A stretch of DNA of 64,000 bases from Peromyscus leucopus (Eukaryota; Chordata; Mammalia; Rodentia; Cricetidae), in NCBI RefSeq assembly GCF_004664715.2, contig NC_051073.1, forward strand, positions 66,182,164-66,246,163, given 5' to 3'. Made by a program: the position numbers and the translations under genes. The first letter of the stretch is position 1; the number at the start of each line of letters is the position of its first letter. Shown piece by piece: positions 42,371-53,097 of this stretch. The notes under the pieces were generated by a model. It worked only from the letters and a program-made list of their open reading frames with translations. It made no database searches and was not told where the DNA came from.

Positions 42371-42984
42371 CTATTTTTTTTTTTTTTTGGCATTTTTGAG
42401 CATGCAGAGATTTCTTAGAAAGGACACTAAACATAAAGATTTTTGATTAGTAGAGTTACAATGATTTTTAAAAACACGAAAAGTAAGCTGTAGCTTGAAA
42501 TAAAGTCTGTGTGGTAAGTAAGATGCCTGCTGAGACCTTGTGTCCAGAACATAAGGAACAAAAGCCCAGTATTAAAAAATGCCCAACTCTTTAGTCACAA
42601 AGGACAGATCCATGTCCCCTAAGCACATGAAAGTATGTTGAGCATCCTAACTATCAAATGTTCTCATGTCAAGTCCAGTGAGCAAGACCAGCAAGAAGGA
42701 CCAATAAATGGCGTTTGATGGACAGCAGCTGAGCTGTGAGTGCCAAGGGAAAGGCTGACTGGGACCCAAGTCCAGTCATCAAGGGTAATTGTCTATAGCA
42801 GACTTTAAGGCAACAATAAAATCAGCAAGGGGCTGTCTGTATTTTACGATTATCGTGACAGCAATTCCAAACAATGTCAGTAATAAAATATTCTTGCCAC
42901 AGAACCTTCCCTCTCAACTCACCACTGATAATAGCTGTCTCCACGCCATCCTGTCTAACGTGAGTTTCACCACACTGTCCTGTA
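42371..42984. other. No recognised feature
   Basis: A poly(T) run lies near 42375-42388. The rest is unrecognised. Confidence 0.5.
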
Positions 42985-43345
42985 GACAGATTTTTTTCTT
43001 TGGGCTGCCATCTCACAAAAAAAAAAAAAAAAAAAATGACACAGAGACTTATTAACTATGCAAGCTCAGCCTATAACTTAGGCTTGTTTCTAACTAGCTC
43101 TTAAAACTTAAATTAACCCATTTCTATTCATCTATGTGCTGCCATGTGGCTTGTGGCTTTTACCTCTCTTCCTGCGTGTCTGGCTCCCTCTGCATCTGGC
43201 TGGAGACTTGCCCTTTCTTCTCCCCAGAGCTCTCTCTGTCCAGAAGTCCCTTCTATACCCCTGCCTAGCTATTGGCCATTTATCGTTTTATGAAACCAGT
43301 CACAGTGACATATCTTTACACAGTGCAATCAAACATCCCGCAACA
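42985..43345 (-). mobile_element. LTR of a diverged ERVK-like subfamily, minus strand
   Basis: Shares TTAAATTAACCCATTTCTAT and GCTATTGGCCATTTATCG with the family but ends CCCGCAACA, so on the minus strand it starts TGTTGCGGGATG. A C-run (G-run on the minus strand) directly follows 43345, in the polypurine-tract position. A poly(A) expansion at about 43016-43036 interrupts the left end, whose boundary is approximate. Confidence 0.6.
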
Positions 43346-43379
43346 CCCCCCCCCCCTTAGCATACCTACTCACAAGAAA

Positions 43380-45660
43380 CTTCTGGAAAAGGGATTTTTT
43401 AACCTCTACATGATAGCCCTTCATAGTTTGTTGATGGATCCTCTACCACTGAACACTAAGACGGCTTGGATTTTTCCAGACTTAGAAACAACATTTGGGT
43501 CATCTCTCCGTGCATAATTCTTAGCGTTTCCCAGGTTATTTCTCCAAGAGAGCAATGTTGCTTCTTGTCTGTATCTTGAGGGGGAATCCTGGACAGTGAA
43601 GAAGTTGGAAATGTGGGTGCCTGGGAGGGGCGGGCTTGAGCTCCAGTCAGAGAAAGACAGGCAGTGAGCCGGTGAGTGAACTGGCGGCCGCTATGATGGA
43701 ACAGTCCTGTGGGACTCTTCCCACCTGGCACAGAGCGAGCACCAGCCACACATTTGGTGGTTAAACGAAAAGCAGTGTGACTACAGGGCGGCGCGTTAGG
43801 CAGGGTCTGCCTAACAGGACATCTGTGCTGAAGAGCGTGCAAACCCGAGGCCTTGTTCTCCTCCACGTGGGCAAACGACTGTGGTCCCCTGCTGACTGCT
43901 TTCCAACAGAGCATGTGGGAGCCAGAGCCCTTCCTTCAGCCTGGCCAGCGTCTCACAGACCAGCTGAGAGGGAGGAAACACTGAACTGGGAGACAGAAGG
44001 CTCCTGCCCTGCCCTTCCGTCCCCTCTTTGGGAGCCTCAGCCATGGCTTATTAAGCAGTTATGTCATGAGGTATCTCCTTGGGGAAGAGTAGAGCCACAA
44101 GACAGCGTAGATAATGAAGATCTATCGCATAAGCAGAGAAAGCTCAATGGAGAACACCTCCCTTCCCCTCCCTGGCTGAGTCACCCCCATCCTCCCAGCC
44201 TGGCCTCCTTTTCATCAGGAATGAGAGAATTCAACATGGCTTTGATTTTTTTCTCCTCGTCGTCGTGGGGAAAGGGCATTGATCTGAGCCGAGGAAGCCG
44301 CTCTGCATCTGTGTCTACAGGCTGAGGACTTGGGTTCCACTTGGGACCACTGTGCCTCTGGGCGCAGCTGGACTGATCACAGAGCCAACAGAGCCCTCCC
44401 TGGGTGTACTTCTACCCATCTGGCTTCCCTTCCCTAACCTGTGAAGTTGGGTTAAGCGCCTGTTCTCAGACCTTCGATTAAGGAAATGACCAAAGATGCG
44501 ATTGAGTAAGAGCCGATGGCTTGTTCGTTCCATTTCCTCCCTTACCGAAAGCATAGGGAGAATGCAGAGAGCAGTTCTCGGGGCTTACCCAGCCAGACGG
44601 TCTGTGAATGGAGTGATATGGTAGTGATAGACTGCACGTGGATGGTGGTCGAGACTGCACGTGGATGCCGCGTGAGGCCACCAGGGCGACAGTCACAGGG
44701 TCCCGCGTCTGGGACATCCTGGGCAATGCCCTGCCGCAATGGAGGCTTACTGTCGCAGATCCGCCGATGCCCCTTACTCTGTGATCAAGTCTGGGTGGGC
44801 ATCATGACTGAACTGCCCTGTCATGACCGAACAAAACAAAACTCTCCCAGAGGAAGAACACAAAGGTCAGAGCCTCTCTCATGAGTGGCTTGAGTTTTTT
44901 TTCTTCCGTTTCTGGCCCACATACCCTGTGCCTGGAAGGCTGAGCGGCTCACCGCGGTAACTAACCTAGATCTCTGCAACCCAAAGAGAGAACTTTGGAA
45001 AACCTCCCCCCGCCCCACCCCATCACTCCCCTGCCGCGTGCCTCTGTGCTCTCAGAGCCAGACCCCCGTGAGACCTGCAGGGTGGCTACCCCGAGTTGTC
45101 TTTTCAGGGAAGGTAAATACCACTAGCAGTGTGCGCTGGGATCTTTGGTTTAGAATAACAACGTGACCTGAATAGCGGCCTGAGTAAACTTTGAAAAGTG
45201 CCTTTCTCTCGAGTCCCCCATGGCACCAGCTAGTTCAGAGGCCCAGATTAACCCAGCAACACAGCAGCTGAGGAGCAGTTTGCCCTCCAAGCCCCCCGGA
45301 AGTACAGACAGGAACAAGCTGTGGATTACGGGGTGATGAAAGTACAGCCTCATGCAGGAGAATCCGGGGGAGCCTGGAGGGAGCGGTTGAACCGAGACGC
45401 TCTGACGAGCAATCCCTCTTAATTCAGAGTTTCTCTGTCCGAGACTTCATGATGTTTTTAACTGAACGGTCTTGGTTGAGGAGCTGTCCTGTGCAGGACG
45501 GGACATGTAGTCCGCATCCCCTGCCTTCTGACTGCTAGATGCCAAAAGCACCCTCCTCCTACTTGGGATGTCCAGAAGTATTTCCAGAGGGGAGACAGAC
45601 CCTGTTTCATGGAGGGAATGTGAATTTTGCCACTGGGGTGAGGGGAAGAAAAGCTTGGGA
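43380..45660. other. Single-copy, moderately GC-rich DNA
   Basis: Open frames up to 182 codons (43777-44325) overlap others on both strands and contain no recognised domain. GGCGGCCGC lies near 43682. A weak MIR-like stretch may lie at 44410-44470. No exon can be supported. Confidence 0.45.
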
Positions 45661-45923
45661 CTTTGATTTCTTTTCCTTTTTAAAAATTGGATTATAAAAT
45701 GTATAATTTAAGTTTTATTAATATGGCGGTAGAAGCTGAGACAAATTAATGAGACAGCTGTACTTCAGCAGCCAGACAGAGAACCTTCCCTTGTTCTCTC
45801 CCAACTTGTTGCAAGGAGTCACACACAGTTCATGTGTCCAGTTAGGTGAATTTAGAATTGTTTGAAATGGCAGGTGGTAAGAAACACAAAGAGTTCACTA
45901 GTCATATCCTGCCAAAGCACTTG
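45661..45923. other. AT-rich single-copy DNA
   Basis: Nothing recognised. Confidence 0.5.
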
Positions 45924-45938
45924 AAAATGCGGTATATG

Positions 45939-46085
45939 GGCCAGGCAGTGGTGGCGCACGCCTTTAATCCCAGCACTCGGGAGGCAGAGGCAGGCGGATC
46001 TCTGTGAGTTCGAGGCCAGCCTGGGCTACCAAGTGAGTCCCAGGAAAGGCGCAAAGCTACACAGAGAAACCCTGTCTCGAAAAAC

Positions 46086-46129
<44 letters not shown>
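45939..46129 (+). repeat. Young-looking B1 SINE with ~45-bp poly(A)
   Basis: Near-consensus sequence including GGAAAGGCGCAAAGCTACAC. AAAATGCGGTATATG (45924-45938) and AAAATGCAGTATATG (46130-46144) flank it and differ only at a CpG. This is one of the least-decayed SINEs in the window. Confidence 0.95.
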
Positions 46130-46135
<6 letters not shown>

Positions 46136-46259
46136 CAGTATATGTTTATGTTTCTTCTCTTACAAAAGAAAAGCATATTATTCCAATTTTTTTTATTCCA
46201 AATTTTCTGCCCTTTTCTATATATAGTAGATAGCTTCCAGTAGTATGGCTGATATATAT

Positions 46260-46412
46260 ATATTTTTTTGAGACAGGGTTTCTCTGTGTAGTCCTGGCTG
46301 TCCTGGAACTCATTCTGTAGACCAGGTTGGACTGTAACTCACAAAGATCCATCCACCTGCCTTGGCCTCCTGAGTACTGGGATTAAAAGTGTGAGCAACC
46401 ACTCCCAGCCAA
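46260..46412 (-). repeat. B1 SINE, minus strand
   Basis: TTTTTTTGAGACAGGGTTTC, ATTCTGTAGACCAGGTTGGA and GAGCAACCACTCCCAGCC. Confidence 0.9.
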
Positions 46413-46569
46413 GATATTTGCAATATATCCTCAATACATACTAGTCTTCCCTGTCAGAGTAAGGATAATATTTAATAGTGGGTAAAAAGTGACTGCTTTC
46501 AGAAAGGAACATGTGCGACTGTATTTCTGACAATGAGTAAAAGCCTAAAAATTCATCTGGGGGTATGGG

Positions 46570-46711
46570 AAGCTAGGTATGGTGGCCCAAGCCTTTAATC
46601 CCAGCACTCAGGAGGCAGAGGCAGGGGGGGTCTCTTCTCTGTGAGTTCAAGGCCAATCTGGTGTACAGAGCGAGATCCAGGACAGCCAGGGCTACACAGA
46701 AAACCCTGTCT

Positions 46712-46713
<2 letters not shown>
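46570..46713 (+). repeat. B1 SINE, + strand
   Basis: AGCTAGGTATGGTGGCCCAA head to CTACACAGAAAACCCTGTCT, with the tail converted to (GA)n. Confidence 0.9.

Positions 46714-46789
<76 letters not shown>
46714..46789. repeat. (GA)n microsatellite at a B1 tail
   Basis: About 37 GA units directly following the B1 CCCTGTCTCG end. Confidence 0.95.
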
Positions 46790-47314
46790 ATGCCCTCAGT
46801 GACTTCAGGTTCCCAGTAGTGTCACTCTGGAGAACAAGCCTTGAATGGGCCTTTGGGGGAATGCCAGATCCAGCCTCCAGCACACGCTTTTGTACAGAGT
46901 TGAGCAGAAGGTGATTGTCAGGAGCCACTGTCAAGAAAATCAGGGAAAAAACTCACACACTGGAAGACAATATTTACCAAAAATAATTCTGGTAGAGGAC
47001 AGTTACCCCACACAGGGAAAGCTCCACATGGTGTGTCTTATACGACATTCTGGAAAGTCAAAGATACAAAGACAATGAGAAAACAGGATACTGAGGGCAA
47101 GAAAACTACTCTATGCTACCTTGGTAGATCAGAATGCTATGGGTTTTTCACAGAAGCAACAAAACACATGCTCCTAAACTATGAGCTTAGGTATTAATGA
47201 CAGTTCATCCACCTTAGCAAAAAGACCATGCCGAGGTAAGATGCTCAAGGAGACTGGGTCCATGCTGGGATGCAGGGACACGGGAAGCCTCTGTGCATTT
47301 GTCTCTTTGTATTA
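46790..47314. other. Single-copy DNA; no gene seen
   Basis: No recognised repeat. GAAAGCTCCACATGGTGTGT near 47019 has no family match that I know. Confidence 0.4.
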
Positions 47315-47653
47315 GTACTTTTTCATTGGGACCACCAGCCCACAAATAATGACCTGAGACTTACTATTAACTATAAAAGCTCGGCCTTAGCTTAGGCTTG
47401 TTCCTAACTAGTTCTTATAATGTCAGTTAACCCATATTTTTCATCTATAGTCTTCCACAAGCCTCATTACCTCATCTCCATACTGCCCATCCTGCTTCCT
47501 CTGCATCTCACTGGCTACTCTTTCTTCTTCTCAGAGTTCTCTCTCTGCCCGGAAGTCCCGCCTACACCCTCCTCCTAGCTGTTGGCTGGTCAGCTTTTTA
47601 TTACACCAGTTGCAGCAACACCTGTTCACACAGTGTACAAATATCCCACAACA
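47315..47653 (-). mobile_element. LTR of the diverged ERVK-like subfamily, minus strand
   Basis: AAGCTCGGCCTTAGCTTAGG, GTTAACCCATATTTTTCATC and TATCCCACAACA parallel the 43-kb copy. On the minus strand it starts TGTTGTGGGATA. The left boundary is approximate. Confidence 0.6.
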
Positions 47654-48399
47654 CCTCTTGATAGTCATAGATTGGTTGTAGGTCACTCCCCAACACAAAA
47701 GCCCGGGAAGCTGGAGCCCTTCCATGACGTGACGTAGTTTTTAAGTACAGTGGAGTTAGGTCCTCTTACACTCCTTACGTCACCTCTAGATTCCTTGTAA
47801 CACCCAAACAACGTAAATGCTGTACGCTGTGTTGTTCTTTCGTATCCTTTAGGAAAATGTTTGCACATGTACAATTTCCTTTCAACTTGTTTTATTTATT
47901 TATTTATTTTTTATCTTTTCTTGGTTGAATCTGTAGATTCATGGAGACAACTGTGCTTTCTGCCCATTTTTACAGACCTAAAACTACTCCCATTAATGAA
48001 AAAAAAAAAAAAAAGATCACAACAGACGAGTTCAGCAAGTGTGTAGGAATCCACCCACAGGAACTAACCTTATTTCTGTGTAGCAGCAATGAACAATCTG
48101 AAAATGTAGTCACCCTGATCGTAATTCAAATAAGGAAGTTGTGGCCACCAACGATATGGGACCTGGGACAGTACAAATTACCTAACACTCTTACCACTGC
48201 AGGAAGTTACTAGGACTTCCCTGATCTAACACAATCAGTCACTTCACCACACTGTTTAGTAAACAAAAGATCTGAACACAATAAGGCTCCAGTAATAACT
48301 GCCCTTACTGCAGTCTGTAATCTGGAAACTGCTCTCTGGTTGCCTTTATCCGTGTGTGGTGGCTCCTGGGAGGCTCTCTGGCCTGATAAGCCTCAGGGT
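47654..48399. other. Single-copy DNA with a (TTTA)n tract
   Basis: (TTTA)n near 47890-47915 and a poly(A) run near 48000-48014. No gene recognised. Confidence 0.45.
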
Positions 48400-48500
48400 G
48401 ACCACTCACTAGCTTCCTCTTCCTGCAGCCTCAGCATCCTTGTCTGGAAAACAGGAATTGGATCTGGTACTAGCAAGTAGTTCTGATGAAGGGGCTGCTC
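48400..48500 (+). repeat. MIR SINE fragment, + strand
   Basis: GCCTCAGCATCCTTGTCTGG followed by AAAACAGGAATTGGATCTGG resembles the MIR segment ending in the TGTAAAATGGG-type motif. Confidence 0.45.
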
Positions 48501-49059
48501 ACCAAAGCATCTTCCGACGATAAATGATGAATGTATCTGGTCACTCTGTCTCCATGCTAGAAAAGCAAGCCATGCTAAAATGCAGTTGAAACAGGAAGAC
48601 AACCACCACGCCCCACCACCACCACCACCAAACAAAACAAAACAAAACAAAAAACAACCACCAAAAACTGTTTTCTCATTTTTACAGTCTCCAGCCATTC
48701 CACCCTGAATGAGTCTGGTCTCTCCACATCTTTATAAAAGTTCTTAGCATTCCTCTTGAAATCTGACAATTAATGACACACGTGGTTTTCTTTTTCAGTA
48801 CACCGAGGAAGGAAGGAGAGAAACAGCACATATATTTACAGGTTGATTCAACCTGTTTCAGCCAGCAGCTGGGGTGTGGGGGCTGGGGACACTTGACCTC
48901 CATGGATCTCCTGAACAAAGTGGGAGGAAGGGCTTCCTGCCATCCTTTGTCATCAGGCAGGCCAAGCCTGGCTAATAGGAACTGTCACCTGGGCCCTTCC
49001 AGGTCAGAAACGAAGAACAGCAATTAACTCCTCTCAGAAGCCCGTGGCCCGGAGCAGGC

Positions 49060-49440
49060 CCTGGTAGGCCAGGTAGCTAAATCATTAAAGACACAGTTCT
49101 TTTCAGTGATAAATTGTGCAGGCGCATGAAACCCGCTGCTGGCTATTAATCTGGGCTAATCAGGTTGAAAGCTGGGTTGTTTTATTTAGTAATTAACGGG
49201 CTATGTGAAAAACATGATCCATAGCCTGGGGTTCGTCTATAGAGCACTGTCCGGGAGGAGAGAATGGGGAGCTGCGGGGATTCTCCAGAGAGCCTCTCGG
49301 GCCTGTGCAATTACGGCCATTGGCAAGCGTTGAAAAATGACCCCGCGCTTGTATTGACACCCCGGGAAAAAACATTACTGCCAACAGCGCAGGCGGAGTC
49401 CCGAAGGCCGTAATTGCTCTGCTCTTGCTCCCTCTCTCCA
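49060..49440. promoter_or_regulatory. Best candidate conserved enhancer in the window
   Basis: Repeat-free, balanced composition, and dense in paired homeodomain-like sites: GGCTATTAATCTGGGCTAAT near 49141-49160, TAGTAATTAACGGGC near 49187, TGTGCAATTACGGCCATTGG at 49305, and CCGTAATTGCTC near 49409. TGTATTGACACC near 49351 resembles a TALE-type core. It retains several CpGs in otherwise old DNA. It contains no coding frame with family features. All of this is motif inference; no alignment was run. Confidence 0.4.
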
Positions 49441-50089
49441 CAGCCAGCTAAGTCAAGCCCAAAGTCTCAGGGATGCGCTGTGATGTTGGGGGGGTAACAT
49501 CCTGCTCCCTGTGGTAGTGGGCAGCGGGGGTGTGACAGCAGATCAGTGGGTGAGTGGTACTGTTGGCAGAGAGAGGAGTTCCGGAGGAAGTGAGGTACCA
49601 TTTTGAGCACCCTAAAATGGTGGTGTTCAGAGGACAGGGACAAGATGATCACGTGGTGACTGGGTGGACACATGGAGAACTCTGGACTGAACAAGAGGTG
49701 GGGGCCTATGCTGTGAACACAGAGAGGATGTGACGGTGGCATGTATGGAGACCATCCAGCAGCGTGTATGTTCAGAGGAAGGAAGAGTTCACCAGGAGCT
49801 CTGAGGTGGCCAAGCTGGAGGTCACAGCCATAGACTACCCAGTCCCCCCACTGCCCTCTGTGAGGCTCGCTAGCCCTGATGACCTAGTCTTCCTCCAGAC
49901 TGTCCTCACTGCTTGTCCTCCCTACAGGGCCTGCTGCTGTCCGGGTCAGGCTCTCCTCTCTCTCACTTCAGTCATAAGAGCTACTGGCCACCTCTGATTT
50001 AATGTCCGCACAGGGCCAGGATGAGCCTCTGACCTTGCAGATCAGCTTAAACTCCGGAGGCACCCCAGAACAATTAAACAAACAAAAAA
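49441..50089. other. Single-copy DNA, no recognised feature
   Basis: No gene or repeat signature. Confidence 0.5.
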
Positions 50090-50265
50090 ACCAAACAACT
50101 TTATCAAAACATTTGGAGGGTGGGCTGGGTGACTGTTTGTAGGGAGGTCAAAGGTCAACTTTAAGGGGTCGTTCTCTCCTTCCACCACGGGAGTTGTGGG
50201 GATCACACTGAAGTCATCAGCCTTGGTGACAAGGACCTTCACCTCTGAGCCATCTCTCCATGCCT
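50090..50265 (-). repeat. Diverged B2-like SINE, minus strand
   Basis: CCTTCACCTCTGAGCCATCT is the reverse of a B2 promoter head. The body is strongly diverged. Confidence 0.5.
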
Positions 50266-50289
50266 ACTCTGAACTATTTAAAAATCACA

Positions 50290-50455
50290 GTTCTTTTTTT
50301 TTCTCTTAAGATGTATTTGTTAGTTATGTATACAGTGTTCTGCCTGCAGGTGCGTAAGAGGGCACCAGATCTCCTTAGAGATGATTGGGAGCCACCACGT
50401 AGTTGCTGGGAATTGAACCCCGGTCCTCTTAACTGGCCAAGCCATCCCTTCTTAC
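50290..50455 (-). repeat. B3-type SINE, minus strand
   Basis: TTAAGATGTATTTGTTAGTT, GGGAGCCACCACGTAGTTGC, GGGAATTGAACCCCGGTCCT and GGCCAAGCCATCCC follow the reverse B3 order. Confidence 0.75.
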
Positions 50456-50759
50456 CTGGCTTGGTGAACTCTAACAGAGAGTCGGTGTCCCGCTGCCTCT
50501 TTGCCCTCCTCACTGCTCAGCTCCCATCCCCCCTCCCTTAAACACGGCCACGCAGTTGACTTGCTTCTTCAAATGCACCAGGTTCTCAAACGCCCAAACC
50601 AGTCCTGCTCTCCAAAACCCGTGTCTTCCACCCTCCTCATCTTCGATAGACTTTGGCTCTCAACAGAAATATTTCTTTTCCAGGGAAGCTTGAGCTGGGC
50701 CAGGAGCCTTCCTTGGGATGATACCGCTGCTCAGAGACCCCTGAGCCCTGAAACTCTGT

Positions 50760-50880
50760 GGTCCCTGCGCGTGCGCGCACGGCACTACGTTCTCGCGCCC
50801 TCCGACTGCTGTGCCTCGTGTCTGTTCTCGGCTGCATTTCCAGCTCCTGAAACAGTTCCTGGTGCACCGTAGGTGGCTGG
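50760..50880. promoter_or_regulatory. CpG-rich spot with an NRF1-like palindrome
   Basis: TGCGCGTGCGCGCA at 50766-50779 contains the NRF1-type GCGC-RT-GCGC core and is followed by further CpGs (ACGTTCTCGCGCCCTCCG). It is a short CpG cluster, much smaller than a full CpG island. TGCATTTCCAG near 50831 could serve as a splice acceptor. It may be a minor promoter of a non-coding transcript or just a CpG relic. Confidence 0.25.
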
Positions 50881-51116
50881 GAAAATGCTCTGGGTAAGTG
50901 AAAAACTCCGTTCCTCTGCGGGACCCAGAAGAAGGCCAGCAACACCGCATGTGAGTGGCAGAGCTGGGGGTGTGCCAGCCTCTTGCCTCAGTCTAGAGTG
51001 CTCCCCAGCAAGCTCTGCTGTCCTTGGACTCAATGCTACTTTTTCACCTGTGAAGGCAGATTTATTCTTTAAATTCCTTGGGGAAGGGTCTGGGCCTTTG
51101 GATCAGTTGAAGAATC

Positions 51117-51142
51117 CCCCCCCCCCCCCCCACACACACACC
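51117..51142. repeat. C-run followed by (CA)n
   Basis: About 14 C then CACACACA. The rest of 50881-51329 is unrecognised. Confidence 0.9.
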
Positions 51143-51329
51143 CTCCAGTTGAGCCGCTTGTTCCCGGGCAGTGGGAAACCTCTGACATTTCAGAATCACA
51201 CCAGTGATTGGAAACAGCTCAGCAACGCCTGAATGGCAGTTAATCCTGAAGGGTCCCTGGAGGCTGCTTGTTGGTGGGTAAGAGGGAGGGTTTGGAGGCC
51301 AGAAAAACCTGGGAATAAAAGCTCTTACT

Positions 51330-51445
51330 GTAATTCCTTAGCTGAATCATTTTGGGAAATTTAGTAGACCTTCTTGTGGTTTATTTTTCCCATCTATGAG
51401 ACAGAGATGCTAAGAAAATAATAGGATACTATTTAAGTGCCAGGT
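51330..51445 (+). repeat. MIR SINE (ancient), + strand
   Basis: TTAGCTGAATCATTTTGGGA, TTATTTTTCCCATCTATGAG and ATACTATTTAAGTGCCAGG follow the MIR order. Confidence 0.55.
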
Positions 51446-51600
51446 ATCATGTATGATAGATTTTCTTTCATTTAATCTCTGAAAATGTCCCCTTCTTATC
51501 TCTATATTACAGGTTAGAAAAAAGGAAGGGACAGGAAGTGCAGCACAGTGCCCAAAGTCACAGTGAGAAGCCGGAGAGCTGCGTGGGACAGACCATCTGG
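51446..51600 (-). repeat. MIR SINE (ancient), minus strand
   Basis: TTTCATTTAATCTCTGAAAA, CTATATTACAGGTTAGAAAA and GTGCCCAAAGTCACAGTGAG are the reverse MIR core. Confidence 0.6.
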
Positions 51601-52390
51601 GGCACTGGTACCCACGGCACTGGCTATATCCAATGTTTCCAGTGAAGCCTAGGCCACCAAAGGAGCCCCATATCTGCCACCTTCTGTGAGTGCCACCTGC
51701 AGCCAGCGCAGCTGGAGTGGTCATGTGGTATCCAGTTCCTGGCTTCAAACAGGTCCTCAATAAATGGTATCTCGTAGAGCCATACTACCCCGAGGAAAGA
51801 GGAATTTCATTTCCTAGCTTTTCAGTAGAAGGGATCTTCTAGAAGTTGAGTCAGCAGCCTTTGGTTCTTGGGAGCAACCGAAGGCATTTTGGCCTTGGAG
51901 GGCTCGCTTTCTCCTGCCCAGGAGTCCCTGAGTCAGTTGGCTCCTAGGTAGTGAGCTGGAGAACAGATGTCCCAGGCTGCTCCAGCTGGTCTTTTCTGTG
52001 GGCCTGAGACTATGAACAGACGAAACCAGGTAAGATTGCCAATGCTGGTGCTGGTGCTGCCCTGGAGGATCAAAAAAGACCCTGGAAGTGTGCGTGAGGG
52101 GATGGAAGGGTGGGGGTGGGTCTCTGCTGTGCTTGAAGCCAGCCCCTGAATGTCAACTGAAGACAGTGCTCTGATACTTGTTCCCTGCCTCTCCTAGGCT
52201 AGCCACGTCCCAGAGAAGACATGTTGTCTCCTTCCACCAAAAGAGAGCTGTCACCCCTCAAGGACATGCAGCTTTTGCTGGTCTGAGGAAGGGAAGGTAC
52301 TGCTCATAATGTCCAACTTGACAATGTAATACCAAAGTAGGGATCCCATTAATATAGAAAGGTAAGGGTGGCTGCTTGGAGCTGTACTAT
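51601..52390. other. Single-copy DNA, no recognised feature
   Basis: No repeat signature. Short open frames only. Confidence 0.5.
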
Positions 52391-52396
52391 TCAGGG

Positions 52397-52421
52397 GTGT
52401 GTGTGTGTGTGTGTGTGTGTA
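52397..52421. repeat. (GT)n microsatellite
   Basis: About twelve GT units at the tail of the following B2-type SINE. Confidence 0.9.
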
Positions 52422-52815
52422 AGATTCATTTATCATTTATTTTTATTATATCTGTATGAGTGCTTGCCTGCATGTGTGTGTACCATGTGTATGCCTGGTA
52501 CCCATGAAGGCCAAAAGAGGTGCCAGATCCCCCTGGAACTGGAGTTAAAGATGGTTGTGAGTCACCATGTGGCACTGGGAACTGACCATGGGTCCTCTGC
52601 AAGAAGAAGAACAGCCAGTGTTTTGTTTTGTTTTTTCTGAAACAGGGTTTCTCCATGTAGTTTCGGTGCCTGTTCTGGATCTCGCTCTGTAGATCAGGCT
52701 GTCCTTGAACTCACAGAGATCCACCTGCCTCTGCCTCCTGAGTGCTGGGATTAAAGGCTTGTGCCACCACTGCCGGGCCAGCCAGTGTTCTTAACCACTG
52801 AGCCCCTCTGGTGAT
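52422..52815 (-). repeat. B2/B3 SINE split by a B1, minus strand
   Basis: The body at 52422-52622 contains GGTTGTGAGTCACCATGTGG and GGGAACTGACCATGGGTCCT. The promoter head resumes at 52790-52815 with CTTAACCACTGAGCCCCTCT. Confidence 0.85.
52623..52778 (-). repeat. B1 SINE nested in a B2
   Basis: Complete reverse B1. CAGCCAGTGTT is repeated exactly at 52612-52622 and 52779-52789. Confidence 0.9.
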
Positions 52816-52869
52816 TTTTGGATGTGTTAAAGTTGAGTGGAAGCACTCCAGAGCCTTCCTCCTGAAGTT

Positions 52870-52979
52870 CTAATCCAGGAGCTTCTCTCTTCCTCTGTAA
52901 GAATGGGAATAACAACCATATCTACTAGGTAGGCTTCCTCAGTGCCAGGAAACAGACTTCCTCAGTGCCAGGAGACAGA
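52870..52979 (+). repeat. MIR-like fragment and a 23-bp tandem duplication
   Basis: CTTCCTCTGTAAGAATGGGA, ATAACAACCATATCTACTAG resembles MIR. It is followed by two copies of a unit starting CTTCCTCAGTGCCAGGA at 52934 and 52957. Confidence 0.5.
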
Positions 52980-53083
52980 CTGCGCAATGAATTTGAAATG
53001 GTACTGAGAGATGGTAATTGTTCACTGCCGACTACCTGTTGTTACTACAACCTGTGCATCCAGAGCATCAATCCTTCCTCTGA

Positions 53084-53097
53084 CTAGCAGGTGGCGG
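53084..53097 (+). promoter_or_regulatory. CTCF-like binding site
   Basis: CTAGCAGGTGGCGG fits the 14-bp CTCF core CCASYAGRKGGCRS at 13 of 14 positions. It lies in non-SINE DNA, unlike many rodent-specific CTCF sites that come from B2. CTCF sites anchor chromatin loops. Confidence 0.45.

Noticed and set aside
43777..44325. 182-codon open frame, the longest in the window
   Set aside because: No domain, no splice or start context, and an overlapping opposite-strand frame. It fits chance in GC-rich single-copy DNA.
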